A DNA stretch of 64,000 nucleotides from UBA1206 sp050953105 (lineage in GTDB: Bacteria > Bacillota > Clostridia > Oscillospirales > CAG-382). Of the stretch, positions 35,109 to 43,843 are shown piece by piece. The DNA lies in NCBI GenBank assembly GCA_050953105.1, contig JBMNMA010000007.1, positions 62,001 through 126,000 of the forward strand. Direction: 5' to 3'. The notes below the pieces were generated by a model. It worked only from the letters and a program-made list of their open reading frames with translations, was not told where the DNA came from and did no database searches. The translations under genes and the position numbers were made by a program. Numbering within the stretch: the stretch's first letter is position 1; the number at the start of each line of letters is the position of its first letter.

Positions 35109-37001
35109 ATGAAATACGAAGCTACCTTAAGAAAGCTTATGAGCGAGCAGTCTTTTAACCGTCTTGCCGCGCTCAACAACGAAAAGGTTAACGAGTTTGT
35201 GGGCTTTTTCGCCGAACACTGCCAGCCCGATTCCATCTATGTCTGCACCGACAGCGAAGAGGATATGCAGTATGTTAGGGAAATGTCCTTAAAACTTGGT
35301 GAAGAGCATCCTCTTAAAAACTCCAAGCAGACCATTCACTGGGACAGCTACAATGACCAGGGCCGTGACAAAAACGCAACCAAATACATGGTTTACAAAG
35401 AAAACTTTGAAAAGATGAAGAGCCTTAACTCAGTTGAATACGAAGAAGGCTTGAACGAAATTCTCGGCATTGCCAAGGGCATTATGAAGGGCAAACAGGC
35501 TGTTGTGCTTTTCTTTGCCGAAGGCCCCACCGAATCCCCCTTCACCATTCCCTGCGTTCAGTTTACCGACAGCTGGTATGTGGCTCACTCCGAATATATT
35601 CTCTATCGCTCTGCTTACAAGCACTTCCTCAACATGAAGGAAAGCGAAAAGAGCGAATTCTTCCGCTTTATCCATTCCGCCGGCGAACTTGATGCAAACG
35701 GCAACTCTGTAAACCTTACCAAGAGAAGGGTATATATAGACACCCAGAACAATATCGTTTACTCCATGAACAACCAGTATGCAGGCAACTCAGTCGGTCT
35801 TAAAAAGCACTCCATGCGTCTTGCTATAAACAAGTCCGGTCAGGAAGGCTGGCTGTGCGAGCACATGTTCGTCATGGCTGCCGTTAACGAGGACAAGAAC
35901 CGTCAGACCTACTTCTGCGGCGCATATCCTTCCGCCTGCGGCAAGACCTCCACTGCCATGATCCCCGGCGAAAAAATCGTGGGCGACGACATTGCATACT
36001 TCCGCAACATTAACGGCGAATTCAGAGCTGTTAACGTTGAAAACGGCATGTTTGGTATTATAAAGGACGTTAACGCCAAGGACGACCCCGTTATATTTGA
36101 AAACCTTATGAAGAACCAGGAAGTTATCTTCTCCAACGTTCTCAAAGGGCCCGACGGAAATCCCTACTGGCTTGGCATGGGCGTGGAAACTCCCAAGGAA
36201 GGCCGCAACCATTTCGGCAACTGGCATGAAGGAATAACCGACGCTGACGGCAACAAGGTTCCCCTTGCCCACGGCAACGCCCGTTACACCATGCGTCTTG
36301 ACTACCTTGCCAACATAGACAAGGAAGGCTTTGAGGCTAAGGACGGCGTTAAGGTTGAAGGCATTCTTTACGGCGGCCGTGACTCCGATACCACTGTTCC
36401 CGTTGAGGAATCCCCCAACTGGAAGGACGGCATCCTTCTTAAGGCATGCACCCTTGAATCTGAAACCACTTCCGCCACCATAGGTGCAGAAGGCGTTCGT
36501 ACACCTTCTCCCATGGCAAACCTTGACTTCGTATCCTATCCTTTGGGCCAGTACACCATGAACAACATCAAGTTCGGTGAATCGGTCAACAATCCTCCCA
36601 AGATTTTCTCCAACAACTACTTTATGAGAGATAAAAACGGCAACTTCATAACCAGCAAGCTTGCCAAGAAAGTATGGCTCCACTGGGCAGAAGGCCGTAT
36701 CCACGGCGACTACGACGCCTATGACACCCCCACCGGCAAGATACCCCACTATGCCGACCTTAAAGAGCTGTTCAAGAAATACCTTAACGAGGATTTCTCC
36801 GAAGAAGTTTACACCTACCTGTTCACCTTCCGCTGCACCAAGTGGATTGAAAAGCTTGAACGCACCAAGGCCTTCTTCGCTAAGATGGACCCCAACACCC
36901 CGAAGGAACTCTTTGAATACTGGGATGCCGCTATTGCTAAAATCCAGGCTGCCAAAGAAAAATTCGGCGACGAAATCAAACCCGGCGATTACAAAGCATA
37001 A
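35109..37001 (+). CDS. pckG: Phosphoenolpyruvate carboxykinase, GTP-type
   Basis: 630 residues, the length of GTP-dependent enzymes (ATP-type are about 530). The nucleotide P-loop is YPSACGKTSTAMI (about 276-288), with the hyperreactive cysteine of the GTP family. Metal and substrate residues are in GDDIAYFRNINGEFRAVN and GRDSDTTVPVEES. It interconverts oxaloacetate and phosphoenolpyruvate; in fermenting anaerobes it often runs in the carboxylating direction. Codon choice is clearly more biased than in neighbouring genes, a sign of high expression, consistent with the strong promoter and AAGGAG ribosome site. Confidence 0.95.
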   Translation: MKYEATLRKLMSEQSFNRLAALNNEKVNEFVGFFAEHCQPDSIYVCTDSEEDMQYVREMSLKLGEEHPLKNSKQTIHWDSYNDQGRDKNATKYMVYKENFEKMKSLNSVEYEEGLNEILGIAKGIMKGKQAVVLFFAEGPTESPFTIPCVQFTDSWYVAHSEYILYRSAYKHFLNMKESEKSEFFRFIHSAGELDANGNSVNLTKRRVYIDTQNNIVYSMNNQYAGNSVGLKKHSMRLAINKSGQEGWLCEHMFVMAAVNEDKNRQTYFCGAYPSACGKTSTAMIPGEKIVGDDIAYFRNINGEFRAVNVENGMFGIIKDVNAKDDPVIFENLMKNQEVIFSNVLKGPDGNPYWLGMGVETPKEGRNHFGNWHEGITDADGNKVPLAHGNARYTMRLDYLANIDKEGFEAKDGVKVEGILYGGRDSDTTVPVEESPNWKDGILLKACTLESETTSATIGAEGVRTPSPMANLDFVSYPLGQYTMNNIKFGESVNNPPKIFSNNYFMRDKNGNFITSKLAKKVWLHWAEGRIHGDYDAYDTPTGKIPHYADLKELFKKYLNEDFSEEVYTYLFTFRCTKWIEKLERTKAFFAKMDPNTPKELFEYWDAAIAKIQAAKEKFGDEIKPGDYKA

Positions 37002-37015
37002 CAATTGTTATAAAT

Positions 37016-37048
37016 ACAACCCGAATGCATTTGCATTCGGGTTGTTTA
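37016..37048 (+). terminator. Terminator of pckG
   Basis: ACAACCCGAATGCA and TGCATTCGGGTTGT form a long stem (37016-37045) followed by TTTATT. Confidence 0.9.
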
Positions 37049-37086
37049 TTGTGTGTATTTAGCCCAAATCGGACAAAAAAAACACC

Positions 37087-37115
37087 TTGACAACTTTTTG
37101 TCCTTGTGATACAAT
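37087..37115 (+). promoter_or_regulatory. Promoter of tRNA-Gly
   Basis: TTGACA (37087-37092), 17-base spacer, TACAAT (37110-37115), 16 bases before the tRNA. Confidence 0.85.
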
Positions 37116-37131
37116 ATGCAGGCTACAAAAT

Positions 37132-37205
37132 GCAGGCGTAGTTCAGTGGCAGAACATCAGCTTCCCAAGCTGAATATGCGGGTTCGATTCCCGTCGCCTG
37201 CTCCA
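37132..37205 (+). tRNA. tRNA-Gly(CCC)
   Basis: 74 nucleotides with encoded CCA. Acceptor GCAGGCG pairs with CGCCTGC. The anticodon arm is TCAGC-TTCCCAA-GCTGA, giving anticodon CCC (codon GGG). The T arm is GCGGG-TTCGATT-CCCGT. The tRNA has its own promoter and a terminator 9 bases downstream. Confidence 0.96.
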
Positions 37206-37213
37206 TAAATTGC

Positions 37214-37240
37214 AAAACCACCGACCGTGGTTTTTTTCTT
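37214..37240 (+). terminator. Terminator of tRNA-Gly
   Basis: AAAACCAC (37214-37221), loop CGACC, GTGGTTTT and a T-run. Confidence 0.88.
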
Positions 37241-37265
37241 TTCTAACCAAACAGAGGTGAAATGC

Positions 37266-37364
37266 ATGACCGACAAGGAAAAAATGCAAGCAGGTATAAT
37301 CTACAATCCCTTAGACCCCAAAATTGCAGCAAAACAATTAAAATACCTTAAAAAGATGCATTAA
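37266..37364 (+). pseudogene. Remnant of a maltose/galactoside O-acetyltransferase gene
   Basis: A 32-residue frame beginning MTDKEKMQAGIIYNPLDPKI, which matches the N-terminal domain of sugar O-acetyltransferases (Maa family, about 185 residues). AGAGGTG is seven bases upstream of the ATG. The frame ends at TAA 37364 and the left-handed beta-helix part is missing. It reads as a decayed gene that kept its start. A functional micropeptide is unlikely but not excluded. Confidence 0.7.
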
Positions 37365-37389
37365 TTCAACGACAGGGACGGGACACTCA

Positions 37390-37473
37390 CTTTTACTTAT
37401 AGACCGCACCGGTCAGACAAACGGCGCATGGACAATTAAAACATTAAGGGAAATGGTGGAATACGTGGAATAG
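37390..37473 (+). pseudogene. Gene fragment, C-terminal piece of an unidentified protein
   Basis: An open stretch without a good start codon reads LLLIDRTGQTNGAW, then TIKTLREMVEYVE and a stop. The composition looks coding. It is in a different frame from the acetyltransferase remnant just upstream, so it probably belongs to another decayed gene. I do not recognise the family. Confidence 0.4.
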
Positions 37474-37514
37474 CTGGCCGACTGACCACACATAGTATTA
37501 AAAATCACATAAAA

Positions 37515-37545
37515 ACAACCCCGTTTGGATTTCAAACGGGGTTTT
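37515..37545 (-). terminator. Terminator of the SH3 lipoprotein gene
   Basis: AACCCCGTTTG (37517-37527), loop GATTT, CAAACGGGGTT. On the minus strand it is followed by GTTTTT. Confidence 0.85.
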
Positions 37546-37556
37546 GTTGTTAAAGC

Positions 37557-39080
37557 TTATTCATCAAAGTTTATTATAACCGTTCCTACCACATGCACCT
37601 TTCCGCCGGCGGTGCGGGCGTAAAGGATTATCTGGCAGTTGCCTAAAAATTGTGTCCGGGGAACGTTAAACTCACATTCCATCCCGGCGTAGCTGTAACC
37701 GGCCACCGTGCGGGTGGTGGTGTTACCATTTGGCACAACGTTTTTGGCGTAATTGCCAAGTGAGCCGCCCAGCTTTTCCGAGCCTTCAACCCAAAACCAG
37801 CCGCAGCTGCCGTTGTAGCGGAGTTTGCCCCATTTTTCGCCGTTGCCGTCGATGTAGTAATCCATAATGGTCAACACCGTGCCGGGAGGAATAAAGTCTA
37901 ACGTATCGCCGTTAACAGGCTTGGTCCTTAGCCTCAAGGTGGCGTCGGAACGGGTTTTGAATTTTTCAATGCCATAATTCAACGGGGTAACCGAGTAGAA
38001 AAATTCCTTTATATTTTCATTGCTGGCAAAGACACCCTTTATCTTGGCATACCCTTCATGCGATGTGGCGCTGATATGGCGGTAGGGTGAAACTCCGTTA
38101 CCGCTTTCCTTATCAAGGGGAACGGAATCCGAAGGGTTATAAGGAGTGCCGTTGCGGTAGTCGGTGTTGCGGTAGATGCCGAAACCGTCGTTAAGATACC
38201 ACATAACAAATTCTTCCAAGGAATAAAGCTCGCCTTCGCCGTAACGGGTGCGCTTTGTAAGAGGGGGAGTCTGCTCGGTTATCTCAAGCCAGACAATGTT
38301 TCCCCTGTCGTCCTCAATGACACCGGTAACCAGCACCGCATGGGCGTTTTCACCGGTTTTAATAAGGGCGTCGCCCACCTGAACATCCTTAAGCCTTTTG
38401 CTGACATAGTCGCCAAACTGAACCAGCACGCCGGTGAACATACGGACATTGGTGTTCCAGGCGTAGCACACAAAAGCGGTGCAGTCAAGGGAATAAAACG
38501 TGGAATATTCCACATACTGGGCCTTTTGGGTATAAAATTCGCTGTTTTTTATCTTGCTTTGACTGTAAAATTCGTCAATTGTGACGTCAAAACCCACAAA
38601 TTTGCCCGAATATACCGGCTGGCCGTAGGGAATTCCCTGAACCTCCACACCCTTTTCAAAGACGTAGTCACCGTCAAAGCCCGTAAGATCAGATAAAGGA
38701 ACCCATCTCATTTCATATATCTGCCTTGCCCGGCGGACTATGTTCTTTATTCCTTCGGAATAGTATCTTTCGGGTATATGGTAAACATATTCGTCTACCT
38801 TGGCGGTAAAGTTACCGTCAATATTGGGGCTGCTGTATTCCCCGCTCTGCTCGCCTGATAAATCGCCGCTTGATTCATTTCGGCTGCTTTGATTGTCAGG
38901 TGTGCTATTATCAGTGTCCGATAAGGCATCACGGGAGTCGTCGATTATACCGATTCCACTGTTATATGATGCGTCGCCCCCGGTTTCAAGGGGTATTTTA
39001 CAGCTTACGGTGGATATAACCGTTGTGATTATTATAATTATACACAATATTTTCAGTATATTTTTGGGAAAACGCGGCAT
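37557..39080 (-). CDS. Lipoprotein with cysteine-peptidase-like and SH3b domains
   Basis: 507 residues. Lipoprotein signal ending ISTVSC (Cys27), then a Ser/Asp-rich stalk (about 30-90). A papain-like region has STFYSLDCTAFVCYAW (Cys about 206) and ENAHAVLVTGV (His about 251), the Cys/His order of NlpC/P60 and related amidases. An SH3b domain lies at about 385-435 (ATLRLRTKPV, LTIMDYYIDGNGEKWGKLRY), likely to bind cell wall. This suggests a surface-anchored wall hydrolase; catalytic assignment is moderate since the overall domain is divergent. Confidence 0.78.
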   Translation of the reverse strand: MPRFPKNILKILCIIIIITTVISTVSCKIPLETGGDASYNSGIGIIDDSRDALSDTDNSTPDNQSSRNESSGDLSGEQSGEYSSPNIDGNFTAKVDEYVYHIPERYYSEGIKNIVRRARQIYEMRWVPLSDLTGFDGDYVFEKGVEVQGIPYGQPVYSGKFVGFDVTIDEFYSQSKIKNSEFYTQKAQYVEYSTFYSLDCTAFVCYAWNTNVRMFTGVLVQFGDYVSKRLKDVQVGDALIKTGENAHAVLVTGVIEDDRGNIVWLEITEQTPPLTKRTRYGEGELYSLEEFVMWYLNDGFGIYRNTDYRNGTPYNPSDSVPLDKESGNGVSPYRHISATSHEGYAKIKGVFASNENIKEFFYSVTPLNYGIEKFKTRSDATLRLRTKPVNGDTLDFIPPGTVLTIMDYYIDGNGEKWGKLRYNGSCGWFWVEGSEKLGGSLGNYAKNVVPNGNTTTRTVAGYSYAGMECEFNVPRTQFLGNCQIILYARTAGGKVHVVGTVIINFDE

Positions 39081-39168
39081 AATAAATCTCCGTCAATGTT
39101 TCTTCAGGTAGTTTATCAAAGAATATTTATTATGTCAACCCCAAAATTTTGACATATTTTTTGCCAGA

Positions 39169-39732
39169 TTATAAAAAGACCGGCTGGAGTTGCTTTCCTT
39201 TTATTGCCAAACTTAGCGATTCGTAAACCTTTGTAAAGTCGCACACCAGTGATGTGGGCTTTTTGTCCGGGTCATCCTGCTTCATGGGGACGAAAAACAC
39301 GTTTTTCTTGTCGTTGCAAAGACCTATGTTTTTAAAGTTGGCTCCCAAGGCGTCATTTGTGGCAAGAGCAAGTAAAACGGGGCGGGAATTTCTAAGTTGA
39401 GCTTTAACCGACATGGTAACCGGGGTGTCGGTTATGCCGTGGGCGATTTTTGCAAGGGTGTTACCGGTGCAGGGGCAGACCACCACACAGTCAAAATTAC
39501 CCCGGGTTATTACCTCCTCGGCCTTGGCTATGGTTTTGATTATATCTTTTTTACATAAAGCATTAACCGCTTTTTCAAGTTCCTCATTGGTGCCGAAACG
39601 TGTGGAGGTTGAAGCAACAATTGGTGAAAACACCGGTACAACCTCAAAGCCGTGGTTAATCAATTCCTCCAACACCGCAAGGGCGTTGGCGTGGGTGCAG
39701 AAGGAGCCGGTAAAGGCAAAAGCTATTTTCAC
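39169..39732 (-). CDS. dpaB: Dipicolinate synthase subunit B
   Basis: 187 residues, a flavoprotein-fold subunit (SpoVFB). The N-terminus KIAFAFTGSFCTHANALAVLEEL and the phosphate-binding CVVVCPCTGNTLAKIAHGITDTPVTM match the family. With DpaA it makes dipicolinic acid, the calcium chelator of the spore core, in the mother cell. The open frame reaches 39828, but GTG 39732 overlaps the dpaA stop (GTGA) with GGAGG upstream and fits the known length. Confidence 0.93.
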   Translation of the reverse strand: MKIAFAFTGSFCTHANALAVLEELINHGFEVVPVFSPIVASTSTRFGTNEELEKAVNALCKKDIIKTIAKAEEVITRGNFDCVVVCPCTGNTLAKIAHGITDTPVTMSVKAQLRNSRPVLLALATNDALGANFKNIGLCNDKKNVFFVPMKQDDPDKKPTSLVCDFTKVYESLSLAIKGKQLQPVFL

Positions 39733-40595
39733 AACACGCCCTCCTGCTTTAGTATATTTATACAGGCTTTTTGAATGATTTCTCCGGCGGTAACCGGCGA
39801 GGTTTTTCCGGGTAGGGACAGCGCCCACACCACCTTAATGCCGTGCTGCCTTGCCGAATCGAAATCCACTCCTCCGGGACGGGCGGCAAGGTCGACAAGC
39901 AGGGTGTTTTTGTTTATAAAATCAAACAGCGGCTCCCTTATAATGGTGGAAGGCACGGTGTTGAAAATACAGTCATACCCCGAAAGGGCGTCCTGTATAT
40001 TCCGCATGGAAACTGCTTTCATTCCCAAAGATTCGGCAAGTGCCAAGTCCCCCTCTTTTCTGGCGCAAACCGTTACATGGGCGCCCAGCGCCTTCAGCCG
40101 GACGGCAAGGGCTTTGCCCACTCTGCCAAACCCCAATATTGACATTTTGGAATTGTGTATGGTTATGGGCAGCTCCTCCATGGCAATGCCTATCGCTCCC
40201 TCGGCTGTGGGGACGGCGTTTAGTATCTTCATTTCCTCCCGTTCGTAATAGTCAAAGGATTTGGCGTGTAAATCGTAAACCCGTTTGTCAAGCATTCCCC
40301 CAAGCAATAACTGCTCATCCTGCAGCAGCGACAGCACCGACACAAGGAAAATTTCCTTATCAGTGTAGGGGGAGGTTATGTGCAGCTTATCCGCCGAGGC
40401 GGGCAGAGGCAGTATAACCGCCGCAGCCCCCCGGACAGCGTCCTCGGGCGCATCGGTGCGGGTGACTTCCGGCGGAACCGGTGCTTTAGAATCGAATCCG
40501 CACACGGCGCATTCTATGTTTTCCTCTTTGGCAAACTTGCTTGCCATGACAAGCTGCCGCAAATCGCCGCCTATTATGGCTAACTTTATACTCAC
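39729..40595 (-). CDS. dpaA: Dipicolinate synthase subunit A
   Basis: 288 residues (SpoVFA). The N-terminal domain IKLAIIGGDLRQLVMASKF and the Rossmann domain ILGFGRVGKALAVRLKALG (about 153-171) match the dehydrogenase-like subunit, which acts on the lysine-pathway intermediate to form dipicolinate with DpaB. AAGGAG precedes the GTG start. In Bacilli the operon is driven by SigK in the mother cell; I could not identify a convincing SigK promoter here. Confidence 0.94.
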   Translation of the reverse strand: MSIKLAIIGGDLRQLVMASKFAKEENIECAVCGFDSKAPVPPEVTRTDAPEDAVRGAAAVILPLPASADKLHITSPYTDKEIFLVSVLSLLQDEQLLLGGMLDKRVYDLHAKSFDYYEREEMKILNAVPTAEGAIGIAMEELPITIHNSKMSILGFGRVGKALAVRLKALGAHVTVCARKEGDLALAESLGMKAVSMRNIQDALSGYDCIFNTVPSTIIREPLFDFINKNTLLVDLAARPGGVDFDSARQHGIKVVWALSLPGKTSPVTAGEIIQKACINILKQEGVL

Positions 40596-40677
40596 AAATT
40601 ATCATCTCCTTACATTTCAGTATATTAACACCCCCTCCCAAAAGTCCCGATTTATGTCAAAGGATATTAGGCTCAAA

Positions 40678-40705
40678 AAAAGCCCCGGATGACCGGGACT
40701 TTTAT
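40678..40705 (-). terminator. Terminator of the sipL-like gene
   Basis: On the minus strand AAAAG-t-CCCGG, loop TCAT, CCGGG-g-CTTTT then a T-run (40703-40675). Confidence 0.85.
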
Positions 40706-40717
40706 CATTTGTTTGCA

Positions 40718-42230
40718 TTACAATACGGCGATAAAAGCTGCCGAATCTTTCAGCGTTCCGTCGGTTTCAAAGACGTTCCGGTTGTCGTCCATAAGCTTTT
40801 TGGGATTTTTGCGGTATTTTTTTGCCACCGACCAGGCGGTTTCGGCCTTTTCGGGGTAGTAGAAGCGTATTGCGCCGTCGGCCGGAGTGGCGTTGTCGTC
40901 GGCAGTAAAGGATGCAAGGACATTTACGGCAGGGGAGGTATAAACATCCGCCCTAACATGAACCAGGGCACGCACCGATATGTTTTCGCCGCCGTAGACG
41001 TTGGAGTTTACCTCCACCGCTTTTAATGTAATGTCGGCTACCGTATTGCCTTCTTCAATATTTATGCTTTCGTCAAACTCACCGCCGAAATCAACGCTTG
41101 AAATTCCGCTGTCGGTGCGGGTAAGCACCTCAATGTCCATGTTGCCCTTTATGTTAAGAACACCGTCTTTAATCGTCTTTTCGGTTATATTAAAGGTTAT
41201 GCTGGTGTCAAGGATTTCCCGTATGTCGGTTTTTTCGGTGTCGTGGGTTTTGTCAAAGGTAAAGGCTCTTTTCGGCTATTTTGGAAAGAGATTTATATGA
41301 AACCGGGACAATTTCGCTTTGTGAACTCCTATCGGCGCAAAAGCCGTCACAGGCAACGGTGTCCTCGATTTTTTCAAAGCAGTTGGCAAGCATGGATATG
41401 GTGTAGTTTACGGAAATAAGCTTGTTGTCGCCGTAGTCGTCGGTTTCAATGGTGGCTCCGGCGTCGCTTATCCATATATCCACCCGGTAAATCTGGTCGG
41501 GGGTTATGTTTTCGTTTTCAAAGGTGAGATTTACGGGATAAGTTTGGGTAACCAGATCATACAATCCATCCTCTGTGGCATACAGCACCTTTACCACAGC
41601 CTTTGACTTGACGTTAAGCCGTCCCTCGGACACCGAAACCTCCGGCACTCCGGCGTCAGCCTGAATGTAAACGATTTGGTCGACAATCCCTTCGGCAGGT
41701 AAAACGTCGCTGAAAGTGTAGTTTTCGGTATAGGTGCCGCAGGGGCCTATGGAGTTGACCTTCTGGGTAAGGAAAAAGGCGTTTACCTGGGACGCATCGC
41801 TGTCGACTGTTTTAACCTCCTTGACGGTGGTAACCGCAAGGTCGGTGTTCATCTTTGCCCGTATTACAAACTTACGGGGCCCCAACAGCTTGCAGGTAAG
41901 GTATGAGCAGCCTACGTTGGCGTTGGTGTAGTATTCCCCGGTAAGGTCGGGGCAGTCGGCCTTAAGGCTGAAATTTCCGGGAACAGTAACATAGGCAAGC
42001 CTTGACTTGTAGTCGCTCTCATACAGGATGCCGAAATCCACGTTGCAGTTGACTTCCGCCTTTCCGCCGTTAAAGGTAACCTCGGGCTTACCCATTTTGG
42101 CGTCGATACGGATAAGCCGGATAATGTCGGGAGCGTTTTCGGGCAGGGTGGAGTCAAGCTCCATGTCCTTTGAAAAGGTGTCGTTTAAAATTATTTCAGG
42201 CAAAAAAACGCTTTTGATGTCGAATTTCAT
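40718..42230 (-). pseudogene. SipL-like spore coat protein (SPOCS/DUF3794 repeats plus LysM), frameshifted
   Basis: The first part (42230-41253, 325 residues) carries DUF3794/SPOCS domains, with MELDSTLPENAPDIIRLIRID at the N-terminus. It runs out of frame at SKIAEKSLYL. Shifting by one base at GAAAAGAGCC (41264-41273) continues the protein (RAFTFDKTHDTEKTDIREIL) into the downstream frame, which ends in a LysM-like segment AETAWSVAKKYRKNPKKLMD. The restored product is about 503 residues, the domain order of clostridial SipL, the SpoIVA partner needed for coat attachment. A sequencing error in a short purine run is as likely as a real mutation. SigE-like promoter upstream. Confidence 0.85.
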
Positions 42231-42262
42231 ATCAAATACTCCATTCCCATGATTTTCATTAG

Positions 42263-42289
42263 ATTGTATGAACGGAATGGAGTAAATAT
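42263..42289 (-). promoter_or_regulatory. SigE-like sporulation promoter of the sipL-like gene
   Basis: On the minus strand ATATT (42289-42285), 14-base spacer, CATACAAT (42270-42263). This fits the mother-cell SigE consensus. The start codon is 32 bases downstream with GGAATGGAG before it. Confidence 0.75.
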
Positions 42290-42358
42290 GACATTAAAAT
42301 AAAATCCGTTAATATAAGCTGCCGGCCGAATATGGCGAAAAAAGGAGATCGATAAAAA

Positions 42359-42395
42359 CCTCCTTTTCACCTAAAGGCGAAAAGGAGGGATTTTT
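42359..42395. terminator. Bidirectional hairpin after the GHL10 gene
   Basis: CCTCCTTTTC (42359-42368) and GAAAAGGAGG (42379-42388), followed by GATTTTTT on the plus strand and GTTTTTATC on the minus strand. Confidence 0.85.
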
Positions 42396-43723
42396 TATGT
42401 CTGTATATCGTCATTCATAACCGGTAAAAATGCCTCAACCTCGGTTTGGGAATACTGGTTTACAACTCCCGTTACGGGGTGATAGAAATACTGGTAGCAG
42501 AAGAAGCAGTATCCTGCCGCTTTGTCATAACCTTTTAAAAACTCCACGCATTGCTTTAACACGTTTTTGTTGTTTATCCATTCGTTTTTCCCCTCGTCGG
42601 TTACGGCGTAGGTGTCTATATTACCCTGGCTGCCGCTTACCGCCTTGCCTAAGGTCATGCCCACATACAGCTTTGTGGTGCCGTTGGTTATTATACCCGC
42701 CCAGTCCTTTACCGTCTGGACAAAGGGGCAGCTGCCGTGGAGAAGGCCGAAATATACCTGAGGCATAATATAGTCGATATATCCCGCTTTGGAGCACCAC
42801 TCATACACGTCGGCATAATAGGTTTTAACCACCGTTTTTAGGTTACCCGCCGGGGATATGCCAAAGATAAGCCTTTCGTCAACCTCCTTTACGGCTTTGT
42901 AAAGGGATGACACAAGGGCATTCAAGCTGTCCTTGCGGTATTTTGTTAAATCGTCATAACCGCTTTGGGAAAAGGCTTCTTTGTCAAAAGCGGGGTCGGA
43001 GGTGGGATAGAAGTAGTCGTCCATGTGCAGCCCGTCAAAGGAGTATTTGGTCAACGCTTCGGTGGCACCGTTTACAATCAGCTCCCTTGCCTGGGGACGG
43101 GAAACGTCAAGATACAACCTGCCGTTTACCTCCGGCAGCTGCCCCTGATTATACCACTTTTTAAGAACATTTCCCTCTGGAACAAGCTTTATTTCCTCGG
43201 TTGTCATAAGGCGCATGGGGTTTATCCACGCCTGAACAGACAGCCCCTGGGCTTTGGCCTGGGTTACGAAAATTTCCACCGGGTCATAAGTAAAGCCCCT
43301 GTCGTAGCTGCCGGTAACAAACCTTGACGGGGTATAGTAGTCGCTGTCGTACATGGAATCCCCGAAGGGGCGTATCTGATAGATTATGGTGTTAAACCCT
43401 AAGTTCTTTATATTTGTAATAATTGTTTTAACAAGGGAAATATATTCCGTCTTGGGCCGCTGATATCCGTTTTTAACATATACCTCCGCCATGTCATACT
43501 GAGAAACCCATATACCCTTGATGTTGTCAAAGTTAATAATTTCTCTTTGGTTAACATAGGGTTCGCTTTCATTGCTTTGACTGCTTTCGCTGTATTCCAT
43601 GCTTTTTTCCTCCCTGCTTTCTTTATCCACCGAAGATTCTCCGCTAGGCTCTGCCTTGGTGCAGGAATAAAGCTTAAAGACCATCAGACACACAAGGGCA
43701 AGGGCAAAGGCTTTTTTCAACAT
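42395..43723 (-). CDS. GHL10 (DUF187) family glycoside hydrolase-like lipoprotein
   Basis: 442 residues with a signal ending KLYSC (Cys21) and a Ser/Glu-rich linker to about residue 60. The barrel starts IKGIWVSQYDMAEVY and has FNTIIYQIRPFGDSMYDS, VQAWINPMR and FDGLHMDDYFYP, the last with two acidic residues at a strand end as in GHL10 proteins such as YngK. The substrate is unknown, probably a wall or exopolysaccharide. It is transcribed divergently from the six-hairpin protein gene. ATG 43723 follows AAGGGG; the GTG two codons earlier is too close to it. Confidence 0.88.
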   Translation of the reverse strand: MLKKAFALALVCLMVFKLYSCTKAEPSGESSVDKESREEKSMEYSESSQSNESEPYVNQREIINFDNIKGIWVSQYDMAEVYVKNGYQRPKTEYISLVKTIITNIKNLGFNTIIYQIRPFGDSMYDSDYYTPSRFVTGSYDRGFTYDPVEIFVTQAKAQGLSVQAWINPMRLMTTEEIKLVPEGNVLKKWYNQGQLPEVNGRLYLDVSRPQARELIVNGATEALTKYSFDGLHMDDYFYPTSDPAFDKEAFSQSGYDDLTKYRKDSLNALVSSLYKAVKEVDERLIFGISPAGNLKTVVKTYYADVYEWCSKAGYIDYIMPQVYFGLLHGSCPFVQTVKDWAGIITNGTTKLYVGMTLGKAVSGSQGNIDTYAVTDEGKNEWINNKNVLKQCVEFLKGYDKAAGYCFFCYQYFYHPVTGVVNQYSQTEVEAFLPVMNDDIQT

Positions 43724-43843
43724 AAACACCCCTTGAAAATTATTATTTACTTTTATAAAAACTTATGATAATATTGAATAAAATATCAAAATTTTCCCTT
43801 ACTGGGAAAATTATACTACACTTTTTATTATATTTCAAGGCTG

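Noticed and set aside
35790..37004. 404-residue open frame opposite pckG
   Set aside because: It is exactly antisense to a strongly conserved gene with biased codons, has no ribosome site or known motif, and arises from the regular codon pattern of pckG.
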